64,000 bases of DNA from Rhineura floridana (GCF_030035675.1 NC_084482.1:226822943-226886942), one strand, 5' to 3'; positions 30,320-41,639 are shown, counted from the stretch's first letter. The notes: generated by a model from the sequence alone, not told the origin. A program made the numbers and translations.

Positions 30320-31319
30320 TTCTTAAAATATCCTGATGTCCAGAACAACAATAATGAAACCCTAATAATGAATCAAAAAGGGTGGAATGCTTGTGAAAGG
30401 TCGTCAGCTGGATGGCATTAATTGTTACGATGCATCCTTTTAGTGTGTAATGGTTATAGTAGGTCTGTTATTTGGGTTATTTGTGTGACTGAACATCTGT
30501 GATCATTTTCAAGCAGGTAGATTCTAGGCAAAATGTGCCTTGGGGTCTTCTCTACGCTGGTCTCCAGTGCTGGGCTTCTGGGCTGCTTGCAGACTATGGC
30601 AGTATCAGACCACTTTAAACTATAATAGCTTCCCCCAAAGAATCCTGGGAACAGCAGTTTGTTAAGGGTGCTGGGAGTTGCTGGGAAAACCTCTATTCTA
30701 TTCACAGAGCTACAGTTCGCAGAGTTCCCTGGAAAAAGCCTTTGGTTGTTAAACCAGTCTTGAATCAGCTAATCCAGTTCTATGAAGGGCAATCCTAACA
30801 AGTCTCTGCACTCTTCACAAATCATACTTCCCGGAAATCATTTGAACCACTTCTTATGCGCCCATGCACAGATTGAAGGGTTCTTCACTTTTCCCTTAAG
30901 CCTAGAGCTGTTTAGAGCCCTTGTATATAGCAACTGCACTCACCTAGGCTTGAGCCTTGCCCTAGCAGTATATCTAAACAGGCAGACCTAAAGAGGAAAC
31001 TCCCACCAGAGACTTATCAGGACTAGGGATAAATCAGGGTGAAAAGAATGGAGTTCCACATCGGAAGGAGGTTATGCTTTTCATTGACCAGACATTTCTG
31101 TATGATATATATGAGCATACATAAGTCTGGCCACAGCCAGTAAATCAATAAATCAGAATTAACAAAACCAACGGTTATTAAGTAATGTGGTATATGCTTT
31201 AAGAATTTCACCCAATATATTTATGCAGTCTAGATAACACATAGGCAGAAACGTCCCAAGCAGACAGGGAAGCAGGAAACCAGGATAAAGCCTAAGAATA
31301 ATGTAAATATTTATATAGT
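30320..31319. other. Downstream flank of V2R gene 1
   Basis: No clear AATAAA close to the stop codon. About 30600-30760 carries a palindromic MITE-like repeat (GAATCCTGGGAACAGCAGTT, AGAGTTCCCTGGAAAA) related to those at 8660-8860 and 51690-51880; the last lies at the same relative place behind gene 2. No gene seen up to 31320. Confidence 0.45.
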
Positions 31320-31390
31320 TATTTATTTATTACATTTGTATGCTGCCCCATAGCCAAAGCTCTCTGGGTGGTTTACAACAATTAGTTATT
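31320..31390 (-). mobile_element. Short L2 3' tail
   Basis: TTTATTTATTACATTTGTAT followed by CCAAAGCTCTCTGGGTGGTT on the plus strand is the reverse complement of the L2 3' terminus seen at 35890-35980. Confidence 0.65.
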
Positions 31391-31506
31391 CAGAGCTTGG
31401 GAAAGTTACTTTTTTGAACTACAACTCCCATCAGCCCAATCCAGTGGCCATGCTGGCTGGGGCTGATGGGAGTTGTAGTTTAAAAAAGTAACTTTCCCAA
31501 GCTCTG
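31391..31506. mobile_element. Near-perfect palindromic MITE, 116 bp
   Basis: Both ends read CAGAGCTTGGGAAAGTTACT inward, continuing to ACTACAACTCCCATCAGCCC in both arms with one mismatch. Flanks share GTTAT. The termini suggest a hAT-type non-autonomous element, inserted next to an older L2 tail. Confidence 0.75.
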
Positions 31507-31599
31507 GTTATGATAATATCAAATTTCATCCTGAAACTACATCTGATCTTGCCCTTCAACCCACCTTATCTATACTGTACCTGCTCAGGATCTTACGTC

Positions 31600-32350
31600 C
31601 TGCTTTATAAGATCTGTGGTCAGATGTGTTGTTGTGTAGGAAAGCAAATCAGAAGAACATTGCAATTACTAAGGATATCAAATGGAAACTAGTACTGAAT
31701 CGTCAAAAGCTGGTTTTAGTTTATTCTAAACCCAGAGGCACACTGACACAAGTGGAACGCAGAAAGCATTTATTGGAAATTTTGGAGGGAACTCTCCCGG
31801 GTTTGATTACAATATCTGACACCAACCATGTGGATTACTTACATTACAATGGAATTAACGCACACACTGTTGTCTCTTTTGCTTCGTGGTCTTCAGCCAG
31901 GGCGGGATGCCTTGTTAAAGAATGACATCTTAATTTTTAGATTCTTTGAGAATACAACTCCTCCTTTGGCTCTAACATCCTGCAGCCTGCTAAGACCAAA
32001 ATGCTCTTTGGATGAGGTGACTAAGAGCTCCAAAAATCTAATTGAATTTGATACTGCTCCAGAATCCCGCTCTTTTCATAAAGTCCAAGATATACATGAG
32101 GGTATTCCAAGTTTCTCACTACAAGTACAAAGGCAATCCTTTATTCATAACAGAGTTTTTTGACATCAAAGAAAAATACTATCAGACTCCTTTTGCATCT
32201 TACTTTTACAAGCACAAGGAGAAATTATAAATAGACTTGAGTGCCTCAAGACCGTTTTAGCAAACATCCAGGTCAAGCAAAAAGGATCTACAAATTCTAA
32301 GGGTGAGAATGTTAATCTACCGGTTTCCGATTCTACTAAACTCAAAGGTA
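31600..32350 (+). mobile_element. N-terminal (gag-like) fragment of an I/Vingi-like LINE
   Basis: The frame 31626-31925 is clearly related to the gag-like region of the LINE at 9194-14892: HVDYLHYNGINAHTVVSF here against [18 protein letters not shown] there, with matching sequence upstream. A run of FFENTTPPLALT (about 31945-31980) matches [14 protein letters not shown]. It is more decayed than the intron 2 copy, with several frame changes. A further piece may resume beyond the L2 insertion at about 35985-36275. Confidence 0.65.
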
Positions 32351-32539
32351 AGTCAAAGATTGTGGAAGATATAGATCAACCAGCATACATCCGACTAGAA
32401 GGATATGGGTCTACTATTGGTGCTATTGATGTCTGCTATTACTGCTGCTGTTCTCCTTTGGTTGTCATCATCACTGCACTTTCCTGTTGAACTGCTCCCG
32501 CTTAGTTACATCTTACAGGACTAGGTCCCAGACATCCTG

Positions 32540-35500
32540 TTGGTGCTACTAAACGGTGTTGATGAACGGTTTGTAGGAACTATGGTTGGATTTGGGGGTG
32601 TTTCCCCTTATCATCTCTGATTTTCCTGCCCGCTTGGTGGTCCAGGACGACGGCTGACTATTCCTACGAAGCAGGAGGAAGTTGATGGTGGCGCTGCTCA
32701 TTTTTGTGGAAGGCGGCTTGATTTCTAACAATGAAGCTGCGCCGAAGAAAGAGTGACTTTATAGTGGTTACTGCTGTGTGGGTTTGTGCGGGGAGTGTAT
32801 GGTTGTGAGCGTGTGTGTGAGTGTGAGTTTGCAATATGTGCCTGGGAGAGAGGAGCCAAAATCGACTGGGAGGACTTCTGGAGGCCCCAATTAATGTAGT
32901 GACGGGTAAAGGGAGATACGGCGCTGTGCGGAGGACTTGCCAGGTGAGGGGAACACAGCCCAGACAATTAATGGCTGTGCTGTGTTCCAGTCCTCCGTGC
33001 ACCCACAGGATTGTTGGTTGCCCTATCAGCCAGCTCTCAGATCTCCAAATGCTGCTTTTGAATGCCAGATCGGTCCATAACAAGATCTCTCTCATTCACG
33101 ATTTAATCATGGATGAGAGGGCTGATCTGGCATGTATAACCGAGACCTGGGTGGGTGAACAGGTTGGAGCTAGTCTCTCCAAGCTGTGCCCACCTGGGTA
33201 TTTGGTTCAGCATCAAGGTAGGTCTGAGGGCCAGGGAGGGGGGTTGCTGTGGTCTATAGGAGTTCCATCTCTCTCTCCAAGCACCCTGTCCATTTAGCTA
33301 CTGGCCTGGAGTGTTTGCACCTTGTGTTGGGTCAACGGGACTGATTGGGAATTTTGTTGGTGTACCGCCCACCCCGCTGCCCAACAGACTCCCTAACTGA
33401 GCTGACGGAGGTGGTCTCGGATGTATTGTTGAGATCCCCTAGACTTCTGGTGCTGGGGGATGTCAACATCCATGCCGAGGCCGCCTTATCTGGGGCCCCC
33501 TCTGCAGGGGTGGGGGATCTGTTAAGATGGTCCGCACCCGGAGACTGATGAATCTGGATGGTTTTCAAAAGGCTCTGGGGAGTTTTCCGGCTGATAAGGC
33601 TGGTGCTCCTGTTGAAACCCTGGTCGAACTGTGGCATACCGAAATGACCTGGGCAGTTGACATGATCGCCCCTGAGCGCCCTCTCCTGGGTAGAGCTCAT
33701 ACAGCTGCATGGTACACTCCAGAGCTGAGAGCGATGAAACAGCATAGGAGACGGCTTGAGGGCAGATGGAGACGAACTCCTGATAGATGCAATTTTGCAC
33801 TGGTACGTGCCTACACTAAATTATATTTAGTGGCAGTGCGGATGGCAAAGAAACAATATTTTGCCGCCACTATTCAATCTTCTATCTGCCGGCCGGCGGA
33901 GCTTTTTATGATTGTCCAAGGGCTGTTACATTCTGGCCCTAAGGACATGATAGATCCATCTGAAGCCCGTTGTAATGAATTTGCTAGGCACTTCCAGGAC
34001 AAAATTTCTCGCATCCATCAGGACTTGGACTCCAGTGTTACTGCAGTGGATTTAAATGAGGTATCCGGAGCACAGTCTGGTCATGTTTTGTTGGATGAGT
34101 TTCAATTGGTGCAGCTCGAGGACGTTGACAAGATGCTTGGACAGGTGCGTGCAACCACTTCTACATTGGATCCTTGACCCTCTTGGCTGATAAAAGCTAG
34201 CACGGTTGGAACTGCCGGCTGGGCCATGGAAGTGATTAATGCCTCATTGCGAGAGGGAGTGGTCCCTGGCTGCCTGAAGGAGGCAGTGGTGAGACCACTT
34301 CTGAAAAAATCTTCCTTGGACCCAGAAACTCTTAACAATTACAAGCCGGTTGCGAATGTTCCATTCTTGGGCAAGGTCCTAGAAAGAGTGGTTGCAGATC
34401 AGCTCCAAGCACTCTTGGATGAGACCGATTATCTAGATCCATTTCAATCGGGGTTCAGGCCCAGTTTTGGCACTAAGATGGCGTTGGTTGCCCTGTATGA
34501 TGACCTTTGTCGGGAGAAAGACAGAGGGAGTGTAACCCTGTTGATTCTCCTTGATCTCTCAGCGGCTTTTGATACCATCGACCATGGTATCCTTCTGGGG
34601 AGACTCGCTGATCTGGGAGTTGGAGGTACTGCTTGGCAGTGGTTCTGCTCCTATTTGGTGGGTCGTCTGCAGAAGGTAGTGCTTGGGGAGTTTTGCTCGG
34701 CACCCTGGGTCCTTCAATATGGAGTCCCACAGGGGTCAGTATTATCCCCCATGCTTTTTAACATCTACATGAAGCCGCTGGGTGCGGTCATCAGGAGTTT
34801 TGGAGTGCGTTGCCACCAGTATGCTGATGACACGCAGCTCTACTTCTCCTGTTCATCTTTCTCAGGTGAGGCTGTCAAGGTGCTGAACCGATGTCTGGCT
34901 GCGGTAATGGACTGGATGAGAGAGAATAAATTGAAGCTCAATCCAGATAAGACTGAGATGCTGTTGGTGGGTGGTTCTCCTGACCAGATGGGAGAGGTTC
35001 AACCTGTCCTGGACGGGGTTGCACTGCCCCTGAAGGAGCAGGTTCATAGTTTGGGAGTTCTTTTAGAACCATCCCTGTCACTGGAGGCACAGGTAGCCTC
35101 AGTGGCACGGAGTGCTTTCTATCAACTTCGGTTGGTGGCCCAACTACGTCCCTATCTGGACAGGGAAAACCTTGCTTCAGTCGTCCATGCACTGGTAACC
35201 TCAAAATTGGACTACTGCAATGCACTCTACGTGGGGCTGCCTTTGAAGATGGTTCGGAAGCTGCAGCTTGTGCAAAATGCAGCGGCCAGATTGTTAACAG
35301 GAATTCGGAGATATGAACATATAACACTGATTCTGGCCCGCTTGCACTGGCTTGCCCATACGCTTCCAGGATCAATTCAAAGTGCTGGTTTTGACTTATA
35401 AAGCCTTACACGGCTTGGGACCACAACACCTGATGGAGTGCCTCTCCCGATATGAAACTACCTGTACACTACGTTCAACATCAAAGGCTCTCCTTCGGGA

Positions 35501-35980
35501 ACCCACCCAGAGAGAAGCCCGGAAGGTGACAACAAGGAAACGGGCTTTCTCTGTGGTGGCCCCCGAATTATGGAACTCTCTCCCTGATGAGGTACATCTG
35601 GCGCCAACATTGTTATCTTTTCAGCGCCAGGTAAAAACCTTCTTGTTCTCCCAGGCATTTTAACATTTTAATATCTACTTTTAACACCTACATCTTTCAC
35701 TCACAATCTTAATATTTTAGTAATTTTAATATTAACATCTTAAACAGCTTAATATTTTAACTGATTTAATACGTTTTTATACTTAACATTTTAGGATTGT
35801 GTCTGTTGTTGTCTATGTGTTTAACTATGTTTAGTTATTTTGATATATTGTTTAAGTGTTTGATATATGTTTTTAATTGTATACTGGATGTTTTTATTCT
35901 GTGAACCACCCAGAGAGCTTCGGCTATTGGGCGGTATAGAAATATAATTAATAAAATAAATAAATAAATAAATAAATAAA
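32540..35980 (+). mobile_element. L2-clade LINE, nearly full length
   Basis: 5' region from about 32540 (boundary not fixed), endonuclease remnants (MLLLNARSVHNKISLIHDLI; DLACITETWVGEQ; LLVLGDVNIH) to about 33560, reverse transcriptase 33527-35400, C-terminus to 35663, then an AT-rich 3' UTR that ends CCAGAGAGCTTCGGCTATTG, GGCGGTATAGAAAT and (AAAT)n. Confidence 0.85.
33527..35663 (+). pseudogene. L2 ORF2: reverse transcriptase and C-terminal region
   Basis: RT motifs: SLREGVVPGCLKEAVVRPLL, LDLSAAFDTIDHGILL, YGVPQGSVLSPMLFNIYM, catalytic CHQYADDTQLY at about 34815, ENKLKLNPDKTEMLLVG and the SKLDYCNALYVGLP and RARLLTG-type block. A TGA at 34175-34177 interrupts the frame in the N-terminal part, and a frame change near 35365 separates the last part ([19 protein letters not shown] to VKTFLFSQAF). 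The end of the endonuclease seems to be missing between about 33545 and 33550, where the frame jumps to the RT linker. Confidence 0.85.
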
Positions 35981-36289
35981 TATGGGTGGTTGTTTGGATC
36001 TAGAGCCTTTAGGTCACTCTCATTGGAGAAACAGTCTAAAGAGAGGTGAAGTTTCAGGGCAACTCTTCTCTGTGGCACAGAATTGCTCTCCAACTTACCA
36101 GGTAAGTGCAGATATTCACCCATTAATAACTAATACTGATCTAAAATCCCCTAAGAATCACCTAGTTCATAATACACTTACTGAACATTTTGTGTCATCT
36201 AAGCCCAGTTTGTGGCTCAATATGAGATATCTAGAAGAGCAGTTACCTCTAATGTCTGTAGATTAAGTCCAATGATGAAGGCAATCACT
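35981..36289 (+). other. Unassigned stretch after the L2 element
   Basis: An open frame (35982-36266) with PLITNTDLKSPKNHL may continue the LINE fragment at 31600-32350 that the L2 element interrupted, but the similarity is weak. Confidence 0.3.
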
Positions 36290-37023
36290 TATTTAATAAT
36301 AATAATAATAATAATAATTCTACCCCGCCCTTTTTCCAATAGGACTCAGAGCGGCTTACAACTAAAAACAACACCATTAAAACATACAGAAGTATACAAT
36401 TAAAAAAGAATTAAACTATGAGAAAAATTAAAACCATAAAACATACATTAAAGACAGCAGACAATTTAAAATAATAAAATATTTTAAAAATTTAAAATAA
36501 TAAAATCATATAATATAGTCACCAATCCTATGACACTTAATCCTGGTCGTTCTCTATCCCAAATGCCCGTTGAAATAAAACAGTCTTTACTTGTCACCGG
36601 AAGGATGGCAAGGAGGGAGCTAATCGCACCTCAATCAGAAGGGAGTTCTACAACCTAGGGGCGGCCACAGAAAAGGCCCTATCTCGTGTCCGCGTCATAT
36701 GTACCTGCGAAGGTGTGGGGAGCACAAGAAGGGCCTCACCTGAAGATCTCCAATCCCGGACAGATTCATGTAGGGAGATAAGATCTGACAAATAACCTGG
36801 ACCTGAGCCGTATAGGGCTTTGTAGGTCAAAACCAGCACTTTGAATTGTAACCGGAAACAAATTGGCAGCCAGTGGAGCTGTTGTAACAGGGGGGTTGTA
36901 TGGTCCCTGTAACCAGCCCCGGTTAGCACTCTGGCTGCAGCTCTTTGTACCAATTTAAGTTTCCGAACAGTCTTCAAAGGAAAGACATCAACTGATTTGG
37001 GAATGACAAAAATGTATCCAATC
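36290..37023 (-). mobile_element. L2-type LINE 3' end
   Basis: Minus strand encodes LVQRAAARVLTGAG, LQQLHWLPICFRLQFKVLVL and LWNSLPSDVRLALSLPSL, the L2 ORF2 C-terminus. It ends in a long 3' UTR with a (TAA)n tail (36294-36317 on the plus strand). A close copy is at 57668-58395. Confidence 0.85.
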
Positions 37024-38100
37024 AAGGGCACACTTAAAATGTACAACCATAGTGTGAAATCAGATACTTATTGGGACATAGTATGAAGTAATATTTATAT
37101 AAGCATGACTATGTTTTTTATTTACACAACCTGTAAAGATATTTACAGTGCAATCCTATTCGATCGGGCTTACTCAACCAGGGAAATGCCCAGAGAACTG
37201 CAGCCTCGATAAGGAACATGTTCTTTCAACAAGCCTTTTAAGTTGAGACCTTATCCCAGTCTGTGTCTGTGTTGGAACTGCTTTTTAACATGTTTTTAAA
37301 CCTTTTCTTTTTTTAAAAAAAATATCTTTTTAAAGCTTTTTAAAAATGTTTTAAAAGATGTTTTAATATATTTTAAAGTCTGTTTTTATGATTTTTAAAG
37401 TGTTTTTAGTGCTTTTGTTTGCTGCCCTGGGCTCCTACTAAGAAGAAGGGCGGGATATAAATCAAATAATAAATAAATAAACTTCATTCACCCAACGCAA
37501 AATTCAGAATCATGCCACTTTAAGTTGTTTTGCAACTGTTCATACTTGTTTTATGGTTATTGGATTTTAAAGGGGTTTATTTCTTGTTGTGAACTGCCTT
37601 GGTTTCTAGTCACCAACCCTACCTCACAGGGTTGTTGGAAAGACTCCATACACACATACACTTGCAGGTGTAAAAATACACCCCATATAATGTTTATTGT
37701 TAAACCAGTTGGTCATTGCAGAACATTTATTAGTTTCCTACATAATAAAAACAGTGATACCTAAGTGAGCCCTGTCTAATTGCTTTAAAAATAGGATTGG
37801 TGGAGTAGAGAAAGATTTACAACACAAATACAATTCTTTGCTATGTTCACTCAAAAGTCCCATTAATTTACAGCACAATCCTAACCATATCTACTCAAAA
37901 GTAAGACCTATTGAATTCAATGGCATTTACTCTGGGTATGTGGGATTAGCATTGATTGATTGATTACATTCATATACTGCCCCATAGCCAAAGCTCTCTG
38001 GGCAGTTTACAGCAATAATTACTCCCAGAAAAGCAAGTATTGGATTAAATACTTTCATATTGTGAAGGTTTTCAGAGCACTGCCCTCTTCAATAGCCCAG
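37024..38100 (+). repeat. Relic of a V2R intron 2 (paralogous to 9013-15830)
   Basis: Matches the sequence on both sides of the LINE in intron 2 of V2R gene 1: GGGCACACTTAAAATGTA, CCATAGTGTGAAATCAGATA, ACCTGTAAAGATATTTA, then AAAATTCAGAATCATGCCAC and ACTGCCCTCTTCAATAG. No exon 2 or exon 3 is recognisable next to it. Gene 2 has its own intron 2 further right, which lacks this sequence. This is best read as what is left of another receptor copy. Confidence 0.65.
37203..37485 (+). mobile_element. L2-type 3' tail inside the intron relic
   Basis: TTCTTTCAACAAGCCTTTTA, CCCAGTCTGTGTCTGTGTTG and the end GGGCGGGATATAAATCAAAT are shared with the tails at 27930-28150 and 44390-44605. Absent from the paralogous position in gene 1 intron 2. 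Confidence 0.65.
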
Positions 38101-38284
38101 GGTCTGACTCTTGCACACAAGAGAAAAAAACACTGAAAGCCATATAGTTACTTACTCAAACTGAAAATCTCATAACCACCATTTTCTGAAGTTGCTATGC
38201 AGTCTAGGCACTGCTTCACTTATTGGCTACAATCCTGAAAGGGCAGGGTTAGAGTTACTTCTGTGCAATCATGTTTGACAAAGG

Positions 38285-38458
38285 AAATGGACTGCCTTCA
38301 AGTCAATCCCAACTTATATTGATCCTATGAAAAGGGTTTTCATGGTAAACAGAATTCAGAGGGGGCTTACCATTGCCTTCCTCTGAGGCTGAGAGGCAGT
38401 GACTGGCCCAAAGTCACCCAAGGAGCTTCGTGGCTGTGTGGGAATTTGAACCCTGTCT
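38285..38458 (-). mobile_element. Sauria-type SINE (tRNA head, BovB-like tail), 5' truncated
   Basis: Minus strand: GGGTTCAAATTCCC-type B box, GTGACTTTGGGCCAGTCACT, then a body and tail like those at 59811-60029. Confidence 0.75.
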
Positions 38459-38489
38459 ACAATATATAACAATCCTGTCTCTTAAATTA

Positions 38490-40255
38490 TATTATAAAAT
38501 CACTTTCCTCCAGTAGTTATCTTAATTAATCATCAAATCTCATAAACATTACTTTATTCTTTCCACAAAAAGTCAAAGAGAGGTTTCAATTCTTTAAGAA
38601 ATAGATCTATCAATTTTTCTCCAAATAAACATGTCGATTAATCCATCTCGTTAATAATAATAATAATCTTATTGTCATAACCATAGTCCAAATAAACATA
38701 TCGATTAATCCATCTCATCAAAATCTGTTAGGTCCAATAATTTCAATAGCCATTATTCCATTATCCATATTAATTCCATCTTCCATCTTCAATAGTCCTG
38801 TTAAGTCCAGTAATTTCAGTGTCCAATCTTCCATTATCAGTATTCCATAATAATCTTGCTGTCATAGCCATAGTCATATAATAAGAGTCTGATAGGAATT
38901 TCCTCTATCCCAAATATTTTCTTGCCATCGATTCTGAATAAGTTGCTGAAATATTGTTGTAAAGTCATATCTCTGTTCTTTTTTACCAAATGCACTGGCT
39001 CATCTCTTGAGAGTTTTTCCATTGTCACATGGCTGCAGTTAATTCCATAGATTTTCTCTATATCAAGCTCCATCACGTCATTCCAGTCCAGAAGATTATT
39101 CAAGCCATTGATAACTTTATCTCTAATATCTTCATTAATTTCTTCAGAGATAACATTAAATTCCAAACAGTAGATTTTATTTCTAATATCCATAAACTCC
39201 AGATCTTTTTCCAATTCCACATTTGTTCCAATCTCCAGGGCTTGTATCTTCCCTTTATTTTTTCTTTTCTCATCTCTGATCTCATTCTCCTCTCTCACAG
39301 GATCCCCTATTTCTTTAAGCTCCTGCGTCATTTTGCTCAGTTCAATTTTCAGCTCCTTACTGCCCTGTCGCAGGGTTTGTTTCGTTATCTCAATCTCATC
39401 CATTATTTTCTGAAACATAATTAGTTCCAGATTCTCAGCCACTTTCTTGATTGCCATTTTTAAAACCACGAAAACAAAGCAAAACAAAAATAAAGAAGAA
39501 CCACTTCTTATTTCAGCAACAATTGGGTTAATATTCCAGGCTTGATGACATCACAGTATAAACAGAGCAGCCTGCCTTATCTCTCTATGTTCAAGAATAC
39601 AAAACAAATTTAGTTCCCAGCATCAAAACAGTTAGTGGCGTCGTGAAGAAGCAGATTCGTCAAAATAAAATAGACCAAAAAGAGAATAGTCCCAGACAAC
39701 ATAATGTTCCAAAGTTCATATTTTTTATTTTTTTCTCCTCGGAATAGAAATCCCTCTTCTGTTTATATCTTTAGAATGCACTTCCAGGACAGCTTTTTGC
39801 AATAGAAACAGAGATAAGCTGTTAATTTCGTGAATAACAGAGAAGAGTTATAGCTCACCCAGAAGTTCTTTAAAGCTGATTCATTTGACAAATCTCTTTT
39901 TGCTGCAACAATTTAAACCAAGTAAAGAAAAGAATAGAAAGAAGGGTGCTTGCCTGTTAGTCCGTTTTCTCTTTGAAGAAAAGATAAACGTGTCGCATTA
40001 ATCAGATAGAGCTTGTTCGGAAGTCCGTCCGGCATTGCTGGCTGGACCTTTTCTCATAAATTAATGAAATCCAGTCCTCCCAACAAAAACAGGCTTTTGA
40101 GGTTGATCTCTACGTTTCTCCCTGCCCGGGAGAAATTTCATCAGTCAAAAAAAAAATGTTCTGACTGATTTATATCTGAATAAGCTTCTTCTGAGGCGGG
40201 AGCCCATCTCAAAAGCAGGCACAAGCGAAGTCACCCTTCCCGGAAGTCCGGATTA
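38490..40255 (-). mobile_element. L1 LINE, 5' UTR and ORF1
   Basis: Minus strand: a 5' UTR with GC-rich patches (about 40255-39460), then ORF1 (39457-38837), then A/T-rich sequence with short near-repeats (AAATAAACATATCGATTAAT). ORF2 is absent, so the copy is 3' incomplete or rearranged. It interrupts the CR1 3' end in front of V2R gene 2. Confidence 0.75.
38837..39457 (-). CDS. L1 ORF1-like protein
   Basis: About 206 residues from the ATG at 39457. The N-terminal half is a charged coiled coil (LRQGSKELKIELSKMTQEL). The C-terminal half has the L1 ORF1 RRM/CTD signature: LEFNVISEEINEDIRDKV, ELDIEKIYGINCSH, and FGIEEIPIRLL. No stop inside, but shorter than the usual L1 ORF1, and the element has no ORF2, so activity is not expected. 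Function of the family: RNA-binding chaperone of the L1 ribonucleoprotein. Confidence 0.75.
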   Translation of the reverse strand: MAIKKVAENLELIMFQKIMDEIEITKQTLRQGSKELKIELSKMTQELKEIGDPVREENEIRDEKRKNKGKIQALEIGTNVELEKDLEFMDIRNKIYCLEFNVISEEINEDIRDKVINGLNNLLDWNDVMELDIEKIYGINCSHVTMEKLSRDEPVHLVKKNRDMTLQQYFSNLFRIDGKKIFGIEEIPIRLLLYDYGYDSKIIMEY

Positions 40256-40500
40256 AATCAATTTCTGATGACAAAGCTTATCAGATGGCTACCTTCTCCC
40301 TCCCCAGCTGGGAAGTATGGCCCTAGATACCAGTTGCTGGGAACCACATGCCAGGACAGTGCTTTTGCGCTCAGGTCCTGCTTGTGTGGGCCTCCCATCA
40401 TGGGCACCTGGTTGGCCACTGTGAGAACAGGATGCTGGACTACATGGCCCCCCTTGGGATGCTCCAGCTCCTTCAGGGCTCTTCTGATGCCAATAAAGAT
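40256..40500 (+). mobile_element. CR1 LINE 3' end upstream of V2R gene 2
   Basis: Starts at the very end of ORF2 (AATCAATTTCTGATGACAAAG) and contains the CR1 3' UTR with CACCTGGTTGGCCACTGTGA. Equivalent to 3825-4215 and 55900-56420 upstream of copies 1 and 3. The L1 at 38490-40255 is inserted directly 5' of it. Confidence 0.8.
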
Positions 40501-41163
40501 CAGCCAACTCACCTTTTCCCCTCCCTGAATCATGTCAGACTATTGAGTAAACACGTTTTTTCTCCTGCTCTGCACCTGCGCCCATAAAGTTTCAAGGAAC
40601 TCGCTTCCCTTTATAATTATCAGAATCATAGTGATTTATTCTCATTCTCCCCAAAGTCCAAGGGATCTCCCCTCCGCAATCAAATATTGCCTCTGAGAGC
40701 AATTACCTAAACACCACAATCGAGGGCAGCATGACGTTATTTGCAAAGTTTGGGGTATGAAATATCTCAAGTGCCACAGAGTCCTCGGGCAGGTGAAGGG
40801 GGCAGGAATATGCATGTGTACAGCTTAATTAATACACTTTTAATAAGAACAGAGGAAACTGCCTTCGATTGAGTCAGGCCATTGGGCCATCAAGGTGAGT
40901 CCTGTCTGCTGCTCTCTCCAGCCAGGGGACCTTCCCAGACTCACCTGAGAAGCCAACAGGGACTGAACCTGGGACCTTCTGCACGCAAAGCAGGCATTCT
41001 CCCCTGAGCTACGGCCCTTCCCCTCAATCTCCTTTAGCTCTGAAGCCAGAGCTGGACCCCCCTTTATTTGTAAAGCTTCTGCAGCCTCTGCCTTGCAAGA
41101 GTTCTTTGCTGGCAAAGGAGTTGAGAGGAGCAGCCACAAGGAGGGAGCGATGGCAGACCCAGA
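40501..41163 (+). promoter_or_regulatory. Upstream block of V2R gene 2
   Basis: Copy of the block at 4216-4853, with the same TTTCAAGGAACTCGCTTCCC and TATGCATGTGTACAGCTTAA stretches and a SINE at the same place. Promoter role inferred. Confidence 0.5.
40849..41022 (-). mobile_element. tRNA-derived SINE upstream of V2R gene 2
   Basis: Equivalent to the SINE at 4560-4725; keeps GGGCCGTAGCTCAGGGGAG on the minus strand. Confidence 0.75.
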
Positions 41164-41372
41164 ATGATCACGCTGCTTCTGTCGCTGCCTCTTGCAACCT
41201 ACGGGATGCAGCAGAAGGCAAAATGCCCCTTGAATCTCATCAGGGATCAACATGGTGGTTTGCATTATTACAGGCAGGGAGACCACCTTATTAGCGGACT
41301 CATCTCTCCAAAATTTGTTTCCAATCGAGAACACATCCGTTTTTCCAGCACTCCCTACACCTGGATTATGCC
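41164..41372 (+). CDS. VMN2R: V2R gene 2 exon 1
   Basis: 209 nt, starts MITLLLSLPLATYG (signal peptide), donor CC|GTAAGT, phase 2. Differs from copy 1 mostly after GDHLISGL (SPKFVSNREHIRF). Confidence 0.88.
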
Positions 41373-41639
41373 GTAAGTAATTGTGTATTGATCTATGCTT
41401 CCTGATGACACTCCAGTTCTCCTAATTTACCTGGAGTCAGCACCTAATTCAGTGGGATCAAATGCAGCTGGAGAATTTGGGGAGGAGTATAATTGTAAGG
41501 AAAAGAAACAAACAATCTCTTTGCTTTGAAACTCTGTGACATGACGCAGCCTGAGGCCAGGATGGGTCTTTCTTGGTGCTCTAAACAAGAATGCCACTGC
41601 ATGTGTTTTAAAGGTAGCAAATGGTGTTTAGTTATTAAT

